A DNA stretch of 64,000 nucleotides from Streptomyces sp. NBC_00234 (GCF_036195325.1 NZ_CP108101.1:7254001-7318000), one strand, 5' to 3'; positions 8,589 to 17,490 are shown, counted from the first letter of the stretch. Translations and numbers: made by a program. The notes: a model not told the origin generated them from the sequence alone.

Positions 8589-9644
8589 TTACCAGGTGCG
8601 TGTGGCGCCGGTCTTGAGCTCGGGTCCGGGCTTACGCCATTTCGGTTCGCGGTCCAGGGTGTGCGTGGTGATGTGGCGCAGCCGCCGCATCGTCGACCCG
8701 TACAGTCCGACCGCGTTGGTCGAGAGCTTTCCGCCGGGAGGTTCGTCCATGAACGGCATGAACTTGTCCGGGAACCCGGGCATGGTGCAGCCGATGCAGA
8801 TGCCACCGACGTTGGGGCAGCCGCCGATGCCGTTCATCCAGCCCCGCTTGGGCACGTTGCACTTGACCGTGGGGCCCCAGCAGCCCAGCTTGACGATGCA
8901 CTTCGGTGAGCCGTACTCCGTCGCGAAGTCGGCCTGCTCGTAGTAACCGGCCCGGTCACAGCCCTCGTGGACCGTCGACCCGAACAGCCACGTCGGCCGG
9001 AGCGCGTCGTCGAGCGGGATCATCGGCGCCTGGCCCGTGGCCATGTACAGCAGATAGGTCAGCGTCTCCGACAGGTTGTCCGGCTGGATCGGGCACCCCG
9101 GGACGCACACGATCGGGATCCCGGCCTTGGACTTCCACTCCCACCCCAGGTAGTCGGGGACCCCCATCGCGCCGGTGGGATTGCCCGCCATGGCGTGGAT
9201 GCCGCCGTACGTCGCGCAGGTGCCCACCGCGACGACCGCGGTTGCCTTCGGGGCCAGCCGGTCGAGCCACTCGCTGGTCGTCATCGGCTGGCCGGTGGCC
9301 GGGTCGTTGCCGAAACCGCACCAGTACCCCTCGTCGTGCAACTGCTCGTTCGGGATCGATCCCTCGACCACCAGGACGAACGGTTCCAGCTCGCCGCGGT
9401 CGGCCTTGAAGAACCATTCGAGGAAATCGTCGGCGCCGCCATTCGGACCGCACTCGAAATCGATGAGCGGCCAGTGGACAGCGACCTGCGGCAGGCCCGG
9501 CAGGGCACCGAGCGCGATTTCCTCGATGCTCGGCTGAGTGGCGGCCGTCAGGGAGACGGAATCGCCGTCGCAGCTCAGTCCCGCGTTGATCCACAGGACA
9601 TGGATCAGGGTGTCCTCCGCCTTTGTCGCTTCCTCTGTCGGCAT
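8589..9644 (-). CDS. hhyS: [NiFe]-hydrogenase small subunit, group 1h type
   Basis: 351 aa from ATG 9644, chosen because AAAGGCGG lies just upstream and the family N-terminus fits; the open frame continues to 9857 but that extension is implausible. It carries Fe-S ligands of a hydrogenase small subunit: GLSCDGDS, GTCATYGG, PGCPI, and a dense C-terminal cysteine set (GCWGPTVKCNVP, GGCPNVGGICIGC). There is no Tat signal, as expected for group 1h. In relatives the proximal cluster has three Cys and one Asp; the CDGD motif is compatible. First gene of the minus-strand operon. Confidence 0.93.
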   Translation of the reverse strand: MPTEEATKAEDTLIHVLWINAGLSCDGDSVSLTAATQPSIEEIALGALPGLPQVAVHWPLIDFECGPNGGADDFLEWFFKADRGELEPFVLVVEGSIPNEQLHDEGYWCGFGNDPATGQPMTTSEWLDRLAPKATAVVAVGTCATYGGIHAMAGNPTGAMGVPDYLGWEWKSKAGIPIVCVPGCPIQPDNLSETLTYLLYMATGQAPMIPLDDALRPTWLFGSTVHEGCDRAGYYEQADFATEYGSPKCIVKLGCWGPTVKCNVPKRGWMNGIGGCPNVGGICIGCTMPGFPDKFMPFMDEPPGGKLSTNAVGLYGSTMRRLRHITTHTLDREPKWRKPGPELKTGATRTW

Positions 9645-9903
9645 GGCAGTGCCGCCTTTCAGGATGACGGCTCCGCGGCCGTCTGCCCCCACGGATGGGT
9701 ACGCGCACATTGCTACCATCACGCCTCGGTTCGACCTCCCCGGCAACTCAGGGAATCCATCGACCGCCTCATCCCGGGCAGCCGAACGGCCGCGTGCGGT
9801 GGGCCGCTCGGGTGATCCGGCCCCGTGACCGGGCCGGTCCGCGGTCCTCGCGGCCACCTCGTGGCCCTACTGTCGGAGCCACCCTCGGAAGGACGTGGCA
9901 GCG
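9645..9903. promoter_or_regulatory. Divergent intergenic region, hhyS / hypA
   Basis: The 259 bp between the two divergent hydrogenase units must hold both promoters. Candidate -10 elements are TACTGT around 9870 (plus strand) and TAGCAA around 9715 (minus strand). Neither has a convincing -35, so an alternative sigma factor is possible. No operator palindrome stood out. Confidence 0.4.
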
Positions 9904-10233
9904 GTGCACGAGCTGGCCATCACACAGAGCGTCGTCGACTCTGTGTGCGAGCGCGCCGCAGGGCGTCCGGTCCATTCGGTGCGCGTCCGGGTGGGCGCGC
10001 TCACCGCCGTCGTACCCGAGGCCATGCGCTTCTGCTTCGGGCTGGTCGCGGAGGGGACGGCCGCCGAGGGGGCACGGTTGGAGATCGACCAGCCGCCCGG
10101 CACCGGCCTCTGCCGCACCTGCGCCGTCGAATTCACCCTGACCGACCTGATTCTGCTGTGTCCCTGCGGCAGCGCGGACGTGAAGATCACGTCGGGACAG
10201 GAACTGCAGATCGTTTCCATGAAAGTGGGCTGA
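9904..10233 (+). CDS. hypA: HypA nickel chaperone
   Basis: 109 aa. GTG 9904 is chosen because it gives the invariant HypA start, Met-His-Glu-Leu-Ala-Ile-Thr, whose His2 is a nickel ligand; an in-frame GTG 9 bp earlier is rejected. The zinc site is C-x2-C (CRTC) and C-x-C-G (CPCG) near residues 70-95. HypA passes nickel to the large-subunit precursor together with HypB. GGAAGGA lies about 11 bp upstream. hypB follows after 2 bp. Confidence 0.93.
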   Translation: MHELAITQSVVDSVCERAAGRPVHSVRVRVGALTAVVPEAMRFCFGLVAEGTAAEGARLEIDQPPGTGLCRTCAVEFTLTDLILLCPCGSADVKITSGQELQIVSMKVG

Positions 10234-10235
10234 AC

Positions 10236-11009
10236 ATGTGCGGTACCTGCGGCTGCTCCGAGGAGCCCGGCGGGACCAGGATGGTGATGCTGCGGGACGA
10301 TGATGCACCGGACCACGCACATCCGCACCCCCGCCCTGGCGAGCGCGCGAAGACGGACGGCGCCGGTGAGACCGTCACCATCGAGCAGAAGGTACTGGCC
10401 AAGAACGACCTCGTCGCGGACCGCAACCGGACCTGGATGACCGAACGCGGGGTCGCGGCCGTGAACGTGATGAGCTCACCGGGGGCGGGGAAGACGACCC
10501 TCCTCGAACGCACCATCACCGATCTCGGCCACCGCCGGCCGGTGGCCGTCATCGAGGGCGATCAGGAGACCCGGCTCGACGCCGACCGGATCAGGCGCAC
10601 GGGCTGTGCCGTGGTGCAGGTGAACACCGGGGCCGGCTGCCATCTCGACGCGGAGATGATGCGGGACGCCCTCACGGCGCTGTCCCCGGCGGCGGGCTCG
10701 CTGCTCATGGTCGAGAACGTCGGGAATCTGGTGTGTCCCGCACTGTTCGATCTGGGTGAGCGCACCAAGGTCGTGATCATCTCGGTCACGGAGGGCACGG
10801 ACAAGCCGCTGAAGTATCCGTACATGTTCGCCGCCGCCGACCTGATCCTCATCAACAAGGCCGATCTGCTGCCCTACGTCGACTTCGACGTCGAGCAGTG
10901 CACGCGGCACGCGCGCTCGGTCAACCCTGACGTGCGCGTGCTGACTGTCTCCGCGACCACCGGTGACGGCCTGGCCCAGTGGTACGACTGGCTCGCCGAA
11001 CAGCAGTAG
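10236..11009 (+). CDS. hypB: HypB GTPase, nickel insertion
   Basis: 257 aa from ATG 10236, 2 bp after hypA. The N-terminus MCGTCGC is the high-affinity metal motif seen in some HypB proteins, followed by a short His-containing stretch (DHAHPHP), much reduced compared with long His-rich HypBs. The GTPase core has a P-loop (SSPGAGKTTLLER, about residue 80), the nickel/zinc cysteine region (NTGAGCHLD), and the guanine-specificity motif NKADLL. It drives GTP-dependent nickel delivery with HypA. It converges with hypX, leaving 22 bp between stops. Confidence 0.94.
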   Translation: MCGTCGCSEEPGGTRMVMLRDDDAPDHAHPHPRPGERAKTDGAGETVTIEQKVLAKNDLVADRNRTWMTERGVAAVNVMSSPGAGKTTLLERTITDLGHRRPVAVIEGDQETRLDADRIRRTGCAVVQVNTGAGCHLDAEMMRDALTALSPAAGSLLMVENVGNLVCPALFDLGERTKVVIISVTEGTDKPLKYPYMFAAADLILINKADLLPYVDFDVEQCTRHARSVNPDVRVLTVSATTGDGLAQWYDWLAEQQ

Positions 11010-11031
11010 AAGCCGCGCCGCCGGGCCGCGG

Positions 11032-12711
11032 TCAGCCCCGGGGACGTGGGGGCCGGTCCGCGGAGCCGGACGGGCCTTCCTTGCGTACGAAGGCCCGGCG
11101 CAACTCGTGGTACGGGTGGTGCGGGTCCGCGAAGATACGCCGCATCCGGGCGAGTTCGGCCGCACGGTACGGTGCCAGGTCGACCCGGTCCCGCTCCGCC
11201 TTCTTGGCGTTGATACGGGACTGCGTCGCGGGCAGCGCGGCCAGGCGGGCCGCCAGGGCGCCGACCTCCGAGTCGAACGACATGGGGGCACACGCGATCA
11301 CCCTGTCGACCAGCCCGAGTTCGTGGGCAGCCGCGGAGCTGACCGGCAACGCGTCCTGCATGAGCCGCTCGGCCGCTGCCGCTCCCACCCGTCGCGGCAG
11401 GGAGTACGTCCAGTACTCCGACCCGTACAGCCCCATCAGGCGGTAGTGCGGATTGAGTACCGCGCCCGCCCTGCACCACACCTCGTCGGCGGCGAGGGCC
11501 AGCATCACCCCGCCCGCCGCGGCGTTTCCGGCCACGGCGGAGACAACGAGCCGGTCCGTGGTGGTCAGCACCGCTTCCACCAGGTCGTCCATCGCGTTGA
11601 TGTTGGCCCAGGACTCGGCGCCGGGATCGGCTGCCGCCTCGATCACGTTGAGGTGAATGCCGTTGGAGAAGAAGTCCCGGCCGCCTCCGACGACCAGCAC
11701 CGAAGTCGGCCGGGAACAGGCGAACCGGTACGCGCGCAGCAGGCGCCGGCACTGCTCCGTACTCATCGCGCCACCGCGGAACGAGAACGACAGAAAACCG
11801 GTGCCCGCCTCCTCCCGGTAACCGATCTCGGCCCAGGTGTCCTCGTGCTTGCTCCGGTGCAGCGGAGCCGGCCGTGCCGGCACGGCGGACAACCGCCCGG
11901 CCAGCGCAACGGTGGCGGGGAGCTTGAAGGTGGCCGGACCGCCCGGCGCCCGCCGGGGCCGCAGCTCGGGGATCCACACCGCGCCGTCAGTGGTCGCCCG
12001 GCAGATGGCACCGTCCCGGGTGGCCACGATCTCCCCCGCGCGCCCGCTCAGCCGGGGCTCGGGATGGCCGCCGTGCAGGAACCACTCCTCGCCCAGGACT
12101 TCGTCGAGCACACCGGGCTGGGAGTCGGCCGCTCTCAGCTTGCGGACAACGGTCGATGAGGAGTCCGTCTGCCAGTCGATGCGCCGCAGGGACTGGCGGA
12201 ACAACGGTCGGCAGCCCTCGTCGGCTCCGGTGTCCTGCGGCGCCGGCGTGTACGTTCCGGAAGCGAAGCGCCCGACGGCCACGAGTACCGCCGCCATGGC
12301 GGCGTCCGAGACCTCGTTGCGGTACAGGTCGCTCTTGCCCACCTGGGGCAACGCGCACGACACGGACGCCCATACATCGCCGGCGTCCATCTCCGCGTTC
12401 GCCTGCAGCACCGTGACGCCCCAGAGGTCCGCGCCCTCGTGGACGGCCCAGTCGAGTGAGGAGGGCCCGCGGTCGCCTACCGGCCCGGGATGGACGACGA
12501 GGCAGGTGTGGACCGACCACACGTCCTCCGGAATCGCGGTCCTGAGATAGGGCGCCACGACAAGCTCCGGCGACTCCCGGCCCACGGCTTCCCGGACGGA
12601 GTCGTCCCCGTCCACGAGGTGCACGGTCACCGAGTGTCCGTGGTCACCGAGTTCGGCCTGGACACGTTGGGTGAGGCTGTTGAAGGCGCTCGCGAGAAGC
12701 AGGATGCGCAC
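11032..12711 (-). CDS. hypX: HypX/HoxX, CO-ligand synthesis protein
   Basis: 559 aa. GTG 12711 is chosen: GGGAG sits 8 bp upstream and the result, MRILLLASAFNSLTQR, is the typical HypX start; GTG 12720 would overlap its own ribosome site. The N-terminal half is a formyl-THF hydrolase/transferase-like domain (HPGPVGDRGPSSLDWA). The C-terminal half is an enoyl-CoA hydratase fold (GGGRDFFSNGIHLNVIE; AGNAAAGGVMLALAADEVW). HypX makes the CO ligand of the NiFe site from a one-carbon donor in organisms that assemble hydrogenase in air, which fits an aerobic Streptomyces. Converges with hypB. Confidence 0.9.
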   Translation of the reverse strand: MRILLLASAFNSLTQRVQAELGDHGHSVTVHLVDGDDSVREAVGRESPELVVAPYLRTAIPEDVWSVHTCLVVHPGPVGDRGPSSLDWAVHEGADLWGVTVLQANAEMDAGDVWASVSCALPQVGKSDLYRNEVSDAAMAAVLVAVGRFASGTYTPAPQDTGADEGCRPLFRQSLRRIDWQTDSSSTVVRKLRAADSQPGVLDEVLGEEWFLHGGHPEPRLSGRAGEIVATRDGAICRATTDGAVWIPELRPRRAPGGPATFKLPATVALAGRLSAVPARPAPLHRSKHEDTWAEIGYREEAGTGFLSFSFRGGAMSTEQCRRLLRAYRFACSRPTSVLVVGGGRDFFSNGIHLNVIEAAADPGAESWANINAMDDLVEAVLTTTDRLVVSAVAGNAAAGGVMLALAADEVWCRAGAVLNPHYRLMGLYGSEYWTYSLPRRVGAAAAERLMQDALPVSSAAAHELGLVDRVIACAPMSFDSEVGALAARLAALPATQSRINAKKAERDRVDLAPYRAAELARMRRIFADPHHPYHELRRAFVRKEGPSGSADRPPRPRG

Positions 12712-12883
12712 GGCGATCACTCCCGATGACTGGGGTCCGTTCGACCGAGCGTGAACGTGGATCCGTACTCACCGGGGCCCAACGGGCCTGAACATGCCTA
12801 GATTCACTCGAAAGTGAGAACGCCTGCCGAGAGTCGGCCTCCCACGCACCCGCACCGCGAGCTCGCCCGCGTCTGCTTTGTGA

Positions 12884-13756
12884 TCACGCCGGCGGGCGTG
12901 GCGGCGTCATGGCCCAGCGGATCACGGCGGTCAGTGCTCGTCCGGTGGGAGTCACGCAGGCTTCGGCTACGGGTGGTAGTTGGGGCAGTCGCAACGACGT
13001 CCGGGCTGATCGGGGGAGCGTGGCGACGGAGTTCGCGGCGAGTACCGCGTAGGGTGCGCGCGCGGCCCAGGGCAGGGGCGGGTGCAGCAGTATGAAGCGC
13101 GCTGCCTCGCGCGCCTCCTTTGTCGGGCGCAGTTCGCACCGATAGGCGGCGAGCTGGGCGTCGAGTTCTTTCGTGTCGCGGGGAGGATCGGCGATGCCGA
13201 GTGCCTCCGCGACCCGTGCCATGTCGCGGACGTATCCGTCGTAGCCGGCGGCGTCGAGGGGCTCGGCTCCGTATCGCTGGTGGGCGAGCAGGAAACTGTC
13301 GACCTCAGCCACGTGCACCCAGCCGAGAAGGTGCGGGTCGGCGGCTTCGTATGCCTCTCCGGAGAGGGTCGTTCCGTGTACGTGGCTGTGGACGGCTCTC
13401 ACCCGGTCGACTGCCTGCTGCGCGTGCTCCGCTGTTCCGTACGTGGTGACGGCGAGGAAGGTACTCGTGCGCTGCAGTCGGCCCCACGGGTCGCCGAGGT
13501 AGCCGGAATGGGCGGCCACGGCAGCCATGGCCAGCGGGTGCAAGGACTGGAGGAGCAGCGCTCGCAGTCCGCCGATGAACATGGACGCATCACCGTGGAC
13601 AGTCCGAATCGGCCGGTCGGGACCGAACCACCGCGGGCCGGGGGTTCCGTGGATACGAGCGCGGTTCTCGGGACCTTCGGGACCGGCGACCCGGGCGAAG
13701 ACGGCGCTGCCGAGCCGCTCGCGCAGACGGGTTGCGCTACGGGCGGACGAGTCCAT
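12884..13756 (-). CDS. Oxygenase MpaB-family protein (DUF2236)
   Basis: 290 aa from ATG 13756; an ATG 21 bp upstream is also possible, and neither has a strong ribosome site. Contains the DUF2236/MpaB pattern: GDASMFIGGLRALLLQSLHP, GYLGDPWGRLQRT, YGTAEHAQQAVDRVRAVH and WVHVAEVDSFL. The conserved histidines belong to a haem-binding helical fold. Related proteins include the rubber oxygenase Lcp and mycophenolic acid MpaB, but the substrate here is unknown. It is not clearly linked to the hydrogenase genes. Confidence 0.85.
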   Translation of the reverse strand: MDSSARSATRLRERLGSAVFARVAGPEGPENRARIHGTPGPRWFGPDRPIRTVHGDASMFIGGLRALLLQSLHPLAMAAVAAHSGYLGDPWGRLQRTSTFLAVTTYGTAEHAQQAVDRVRAVHSHVHGTTLSGEAYEAADPHLLGWVHVAEVDSFLLAHQRYGAEPLDAAGYDGYVRDMARVAEALGIADPPRDTKELDAQLAAYRCELRPTKEAREAARFILLHPPLPWAARAPYAVLAANSVATLPRSARTSLRLPQLPPVAEACVTPTGRALTAVIRWAMTPPRPPA

Positions 13757-13966
13757 ATGGCCAGTATGCGTCCACATTTCCAGGGATGGCGGCGTCCAGT
13801 TCCTCGGACTTGTCCATCGCACCGATCGCGACGACGTCGTTCGCCCCCCGTGGCGGCCCTGTGCATCCGCGGATGCCTCTTTGCGGGAAGTAGTGATGTG
13901 CGAGGTCGCACGGATGCCCGGCGGTGCAGATGTGGCCCGGCGTTACAGATGGAGGAGGTATACGCG

Positions 13967-14188
13967 GTGATCACGGTTCAACGGAGCCTCCTCGTCTCCC
14001 TTCCCATGGACGAACTGGGCACCTACCTGAAGGACTTCGGCCGCACAGAGCAAGGGGCTACGCCGATTCTCCGGCCTGAGTTCGAGCGCCTCGCAGACCA
14101 GGTCGTCGAACGCCTCCCGCGTGCGCTGGCCGAGCGTTGTCCGCGAGCACGCGATGAGTCGCCACCCGGACCAGGGACACCGCCATGA
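13967..14188 (+). CDS. Small hypothetical protein (73 aa)
   Basis: GTG 13967 has a near-perfect ribosome site (GGAGGAGG, 8-bp spacing), and the stop overlaps the next start as ATGA; both argue the gene is real. The product is mostly helical, with an acidic first half (MDELGTYLKDFGRTEQG) and a basic Arg/Pro tail. No family recognised. It is translationally coupled to a UBP-type zinc-finger gene, so the two products probably act together. Confidence 0.6.
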   Translation: MITVQRSLLVSLPMDELGTYLKDFGRTEQGATPILRPEFERLADQVVERLPRALAERCPRARDESPPGPGTPP

Positions 14189-14526
14189 CATCCGCATCCC
14201 GGTGGACGGTGGCGCCCGACGGCGGCCGTCCGGACGGCCGCAGCTGTGTCCATCTCGGAGCCATGTCGACACCGTCCGACCCGCTGTCCGAGAACTGCGA
14301 GGAGTGCTCCGCCCTGGGCTTCGGCTGGATGCGGCTGCGCTGGTGCACAACGTGCGGACACGTCGGGTGCTGCGACAGCTCACAGGGCCGTCACGCGTAC
14401 AGCCATCATGTGGCGACAGGGCATCCCCTGGTCCTTTCCCTGGCCCCGGACGAGCACTGGGCCTGGTGTTATGTGGACGAGCTGTTCCTGATCAGTGCAC
14501 CAACGACCAGAGGCAGCGCTGTGTGA
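14185..14526 (+). CDS. UBP-type zinc-finger protein
   Basis: 113 aa. Residues about 20-100 form a ZnF-UBP domain: CVHLG, CEECSALG, LRWCTTCGHVGCCDSS, GRHAYSHHVATGHP, and EHWAWCYVDE. In eukaryotes this fold binds the C-terminal tail of free ubiquitin. Bacteria have many stand-alone copies of unknown role, common in actinobacteria. ATG 14185 overlaps the stop of the 73-aa gene; an internal ATG at codon 27 (MSTPSD) is a possible alternative start. Confidence 0.85.
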   Translation: MTSASRWTVAPDGGRPDGRSCVHLGAMSTPSDPLSENCEECSALGFGWMRLRWCTTCGHVGCCDSSQGRHAYSHHVATGHPLVLSLAPDEHWAWCYVDELFLISAPTTRGSAV

Positions 14527-14589
14527 TCGATCAGCAACAACGCCAGCGGAAGGGCCAAGAATCCTTCGCGTACGAAAGAATTCGAGTCG

Positions 14590-15084
14590 ATGGTCTCTAT
14601 GAACGACGCTGCAGAAGTGGGCCGAGAGCGACGAACCGAGTCAGTGTGCGACTATCCGCGTCCACCCAGGGTGGAGGCTGACACACGCCGGGTCGCCGTG
14701 TGGTGCCGAGGTGAGACGCTCGCCGAATCGGTCCGCGCGCTGCGTGTTCTGGAGACGAGCCATCCACCGGTGTTCTACATTCCGCGCGAGGACGTCCGTA
14801 TCGACCAACTGTCGCGGTCGGCAACCGAGTCCCTCTGCGAGTGGAAGGGAGCAGCCACCTACTGGAGCCTGACCGCCAACGGGGTCGTTCTGCCCGATGT
14901 CGCATGGAGCTACGAGGTTCCGGCACCCCGCTACGCCCTGCTCGCCGGACATTTGGCCTTCTATCCGAGACGTGTGGACTGCACCGTCGACGGGGAGCGC
15001 GTAAGCCCTCAGCCGGGAAACTTCTACGGTGGTTGGATCACGGCGGAGATTGTGGGTCCCTTCAAGGGCGGCCCCCGTTCATGA
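14590..15084 (+). CDS. DUF427-domain protein
   Basis: 164 aa. The core matches DUF427: RRVAVWCRGETLAESVRALRV, PVFYIPREDVR, CEWKGAATYWSL, DVAWSYEVPAP and LAGHLAFYP. This is a small beta-barrel family of unknown activity, widespread in actinobacteria and fungi. Starts at ATG 14590 (another ATG three codons in). A short N-terminal extension rich in Arg/Glu precedes the domain. No operon partner is evident. Confidence 0.82.
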   Translation: MVSMNDAAEVGRERRTESVCDYPRPPRVEADTRRVAVWCRGETLAESVRALRVLETSHPPVFYIPREDVRIDQLSRSATESLCEWKGAATYWSLTANGVVLPDVAWSYEVPAPRYALLAGHLAFYPRRVDCTVDGERVSPQPGNFYGGWITAEIVGPFKGGPRS

Positions 15085-15344
15085 TCTCGCTGGCCCAATC
15101 CCGGTCACCTGCACCTGCACCTGGGCGCAGGTCAGCAAGCGCTCAGCATCGGTCCCGGTAACGGGTCCCGCCCATGCCGACCACGTGCACGCGACAGAGG
15201 GGGCTGGTCCGCGCTTTCCAGCGCCGAGTGAATCCGGCAGGTCCGGCCGCTTCTGCGGAGTGGGGAAGCGCAGGCGACGGGTAGCGGGGCTGGGTAAGCG
15301 CGAGTTGAGTCCAAGCGGTACGGCTTTGCTGGCCGCGGGAGTGT

Positions 15345-15635
15345 CCCGTCGGGTGCGCCGCGGGCAACACCTTGGTACTCAAGCCCCGCGAGCTGACACC
15401 GCACACCGTGATCCTCCTGATGAAGGCGCTCACCGAGGCCGGACTGCCGCGCGGTGTCGCGAATCTGGTGCTCGGGGCCGGGGCCACCGCGGGCGCGCCC
15501 CTGAGCTCGGACGCGGGCGTGGACGTGGTCTCCTTCACCGGCGGCCTGGTCACCGGACGGCTCATCATGGCTGCTGCCGCACCCACCGTGAAGAAGATCG
15601 CGCTCGAACCTGGCGGCAAGAACCCCAATACCGAT
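15345..15635 (+). pseudogene. Aldehyde dehydrogenase internal fragment
   Basis: About 95 codons read as the NAD-binding part of an aldehyde dehydrogenase: AAGNTLVLKPRELTP, AGLPRGVANLVLG, SFTGGLVTGRLIM and KKIALEPGGKNPN. Family members carry these motifs mid-protein; here the N-terminal third and the catalytic Cys half are missing, with unrelated sequence before and after. There is no plausible start site. A decayed remnant next to other broken genes. Confidence 0.8.
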
Positions 15636-15685
15636 CGGTACCGTCGGGGCGCGGCCCCGGTGTTGTTCCGCGTTGCCTCGACGGT

Positions 15686-16153
15686 TCAGCCCCCGGAGTC
15701 CTCCAACTTCTTGGCAATGCGTTCGAGGGCGACGAGATCCTCAGGTGTGAGTCGGTCCACGAAGTGGCGCCGTACCGACGCAAGGTGGGCCGGGGCGGCG
15801 TGCTTGAGTGTGTCCAGGCCGTGCTCCGTGAGAACCAGGAAGCAGCCTCTGCCGTCGGCTGGGTCGGGTGTACGCCGTACGAGGCCGCGCGCTTCCATTC
15901 GGGTGGCGTGCCGGGAGAGACGGCTGCGTGACCAGCTCATCTTGGCGGCCTGCTCGTGCAGGGTGCTGGTGCGGTCGGGCCTCTCGGACAGCGTGCTCAG
16001 CACCTCGTAGTCGGGCTCGGAGAGTCCGATCGTGGTCAGATCACGCGCCGTGCCTGCCTGAACGGCGATCATCATGCGGCGGAAGGCTCGCCACGCTCGC
16101 TCCTCGCCCGGGTTCAGCCAGTGCACAGTCGCGGTCGACGGCTTCGTTGACAT
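15686..16153 (-). CDS. MarR-family regulator
   Basis: 155 aa with the MarR winged helix: LSEPDYEVLSTLSERPDR, AAKMSWSRSRLSRHATRMEARGLV, then the wing RRTPDPADGRG. Divergent from the flavin reductase-GNAT gene with only 30 bp between starts, so it probably represses itself and that neighbour. Start ATG 16153 lies almost directly at the promoter, so the transcript may be leaderless. Confidence 0.9.
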   Translation of the reverse strand: MSTKPSTATVHWLNPGEERAWRAFRRMMIAVQAGTARDLTTIGLSEPDYEVLSTLSERPDRTSTLHEQAAKMSWSRSRLSRHATRMEARGLVRRTPDPADGRGCFLVLTEHGLDTLKHAAPAHLASVRRHFVDRLTPEDLVALERIAKKLEDSGG

Positions 16154-16183
16154 GTAACTAATTTACCAGCTACTTTCGTTTCC
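16154..16183. promoter_or_regulatory. Candidate MarR operator/divergent promoter
   Basis: A 30-bp AT-rich gap between two start codons. It contains GTAACT-N8-AGCTAC, an imperfect palindrome with one mismatch per arm, overlapping candidate -10 hexamers for both directions (TACTTT forward, TAAATT reverse). Both mRNAs would begin at or next to the start codon. Confidence 0.5.
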
Positions 16184-17251
16184 ATGTCAACGAAAAAGAT
16201 ACGTGTCCTTGTACTGGTATGCAGCACCCGCCCCGGAGCCTTCGGCCCGGCGGTCGGGAAGTGGCTGGCCGAGACGATCACGCCTCGTGCCGTGGAACTG
16301 GGCGTCGAGCTCGTGCCGGTAGCCCTCGGCGACCTCGATCTGCCGTTCCTCGATGAAGAGGAACATCCGTCATCGGGTGTCTACAGGCACGAGCACACGC
16401 GACGGTGGAGCGCGATCGTGGACGCGGCGGACGGCTTCATCGTGGTGACGCCCGAGTACAACTACGGCATGCCTGCAGCCTTGAAGAACGCGCTCGACTA
16501 TCTCGGCCGCGAGTGGGCCTGGAAGCCCATCGGCTTCGTCAGCTACGGCCACACCTCGGCGGGCACGCGGTCGGTCCAGCACTCCAAGCAGGTGGTGACC
16601 ACGCTACGTCTGGTGCCGTTGGCCTCCACGGTCGCGATCCGCATCAGTGACGCGGTCGAGAATGGGCGGATCCGCCCGAATGCTGGTCTCGACGGGGCGG
16701 CCGTCGGCGTCCTGGACGAGTTGGTCCGGGTTGCCCACGCCCTACGGCCGATGCGCGAGCGGGCGCGGGCCGGGGCGCTGCCCGGCCCGTTGCCGGGGTC
16801 CTACGTGAGGCGATTGACCCCTGAGGATGCGCCCGAGGTCACCGTGCTGCAGCGGTGCTGCTGGGTGGACGAGGCCCTCGCCAACGACACCTTGACCGTC
16901 CCAGCCCTGCACGAGTCACCGGAGCAGGTACGTGAGTGGCTGGCGACCTGGAATACCACGGGTCTGTGGCGGGACGGCCGGCTCCTGGGCATGGTGCGGG
17001 CGCGCTGCATCGACGCCGACTGGCACGTGGGGCGACTCGGCGTCGTACCCGACCTGCGGGGTGAGGGCCTGGGTCGCTGGCTGCTGCGTGCCGCCGAAGC
17101 CGCTGTCGAGCCGAATTGCCGCCGCATCGTGCTGTTCACCGGCGCCGGCAGTTGGCAGAACATCGGCCTCTATCAGAGCGAGGGATACCAGTCCGCGTCA
17201 CCCGTCGGCGCCGACGGGACCACCTGCCTCGCCAAGGACGTAACCCCGTAG
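16184..17251 (+). CDS. NADPH-dependent FMN reductase fused to a GNAT acetyltransferase
   Basis: 355 aa. Residues 1-190 are a flavodoxin-like NADPH:FMN/quinone reductase (VLVCSTRPGAFGPAVGKWL, VVTPEYNYGMPAALKNALDYL, FVSYGHTSAGTRSVQ). Residues 205-355 are a GNAT N-acetyltransferase (YVRRLTPEDAPEV, LGVVPDLRGEGLGRWLLRAAE, with the RGEGLG acetyl-CoA loop). The linker is Arg/Ala/Pro-rich. I do not know this fusion as a standard architecture. Divergent MarR control suggests a response to an electrophilic or redox-active compound that is reduced and then acetylated; that is inference. Confidence 0.85.
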   Translation: MSTKKIRVLVLVCSTRPGAFGPAVGKWLAETITPRAVELGVELVPVALGDLDLPFLDEEEHPSSGVYRHEHTRRWSAIVDAADGFIVVTPEYNYGMPAALKNALDYLGREWAWKPIGFVSYGHTSAGTRSVQHSKQVVTTLRLVPLASTVAIRISDAVENGRIRPNAGLDGAAVGVLDELVRVAHALRPMRERARAGALPGPLPGSYVRRLTPEDAPEVTVLQRCCWVDEALANDTLTVPALHESPEQVREWLATWNTTGLWRDGRLLGMVRARCIDADWHVGRLGVVPDLRGEGLGRWLLRAAEAAVEPNCRRIVLFTGAGSWQNIGLYQSEGYQSASPVGADGTTCLAKDVTP

Positions 17252-17490
17252 CCAGCGCTGACGCAGTTGACCAGCTCGCCGATCTGGCCCTGGTGGAACG
17301 GAGCTTGCAGCGGCCGGCCGAGGTGGAGTCGACGCCGCTGCGGCGGTTGGCCCAGGTGCGGGACCGTCGTGCGCGGCGCGGGCTGCGGCGCCCGCTCGTG
17401 GTCCTGGTGCTGACCGCCTGCGCGAGGCTGGTGGCCGGCGGTGACTGTGTCGCGGCGGTCTGGCAGTGGGCGGCACGCTCCAAGATCTAG
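17252..17490 (+). pseudogene. ISAs1-family transposase N-terminal remnant
   Basis: About 78 codons match the N-terminal DDE-associated region of ISAs1-type transposases: DQLADLALVERSLQRP, LRRLAQVRDRRARRGLRRPL, VLVLTACARLVAGGD and AAVWQWAA, ending at TAG. The catalytic DDE region is absent. It abuts the end of the GNAT fusion gene with no start codon of its own. No terminal inverted repeats were recognised. Confidence 0.72.
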
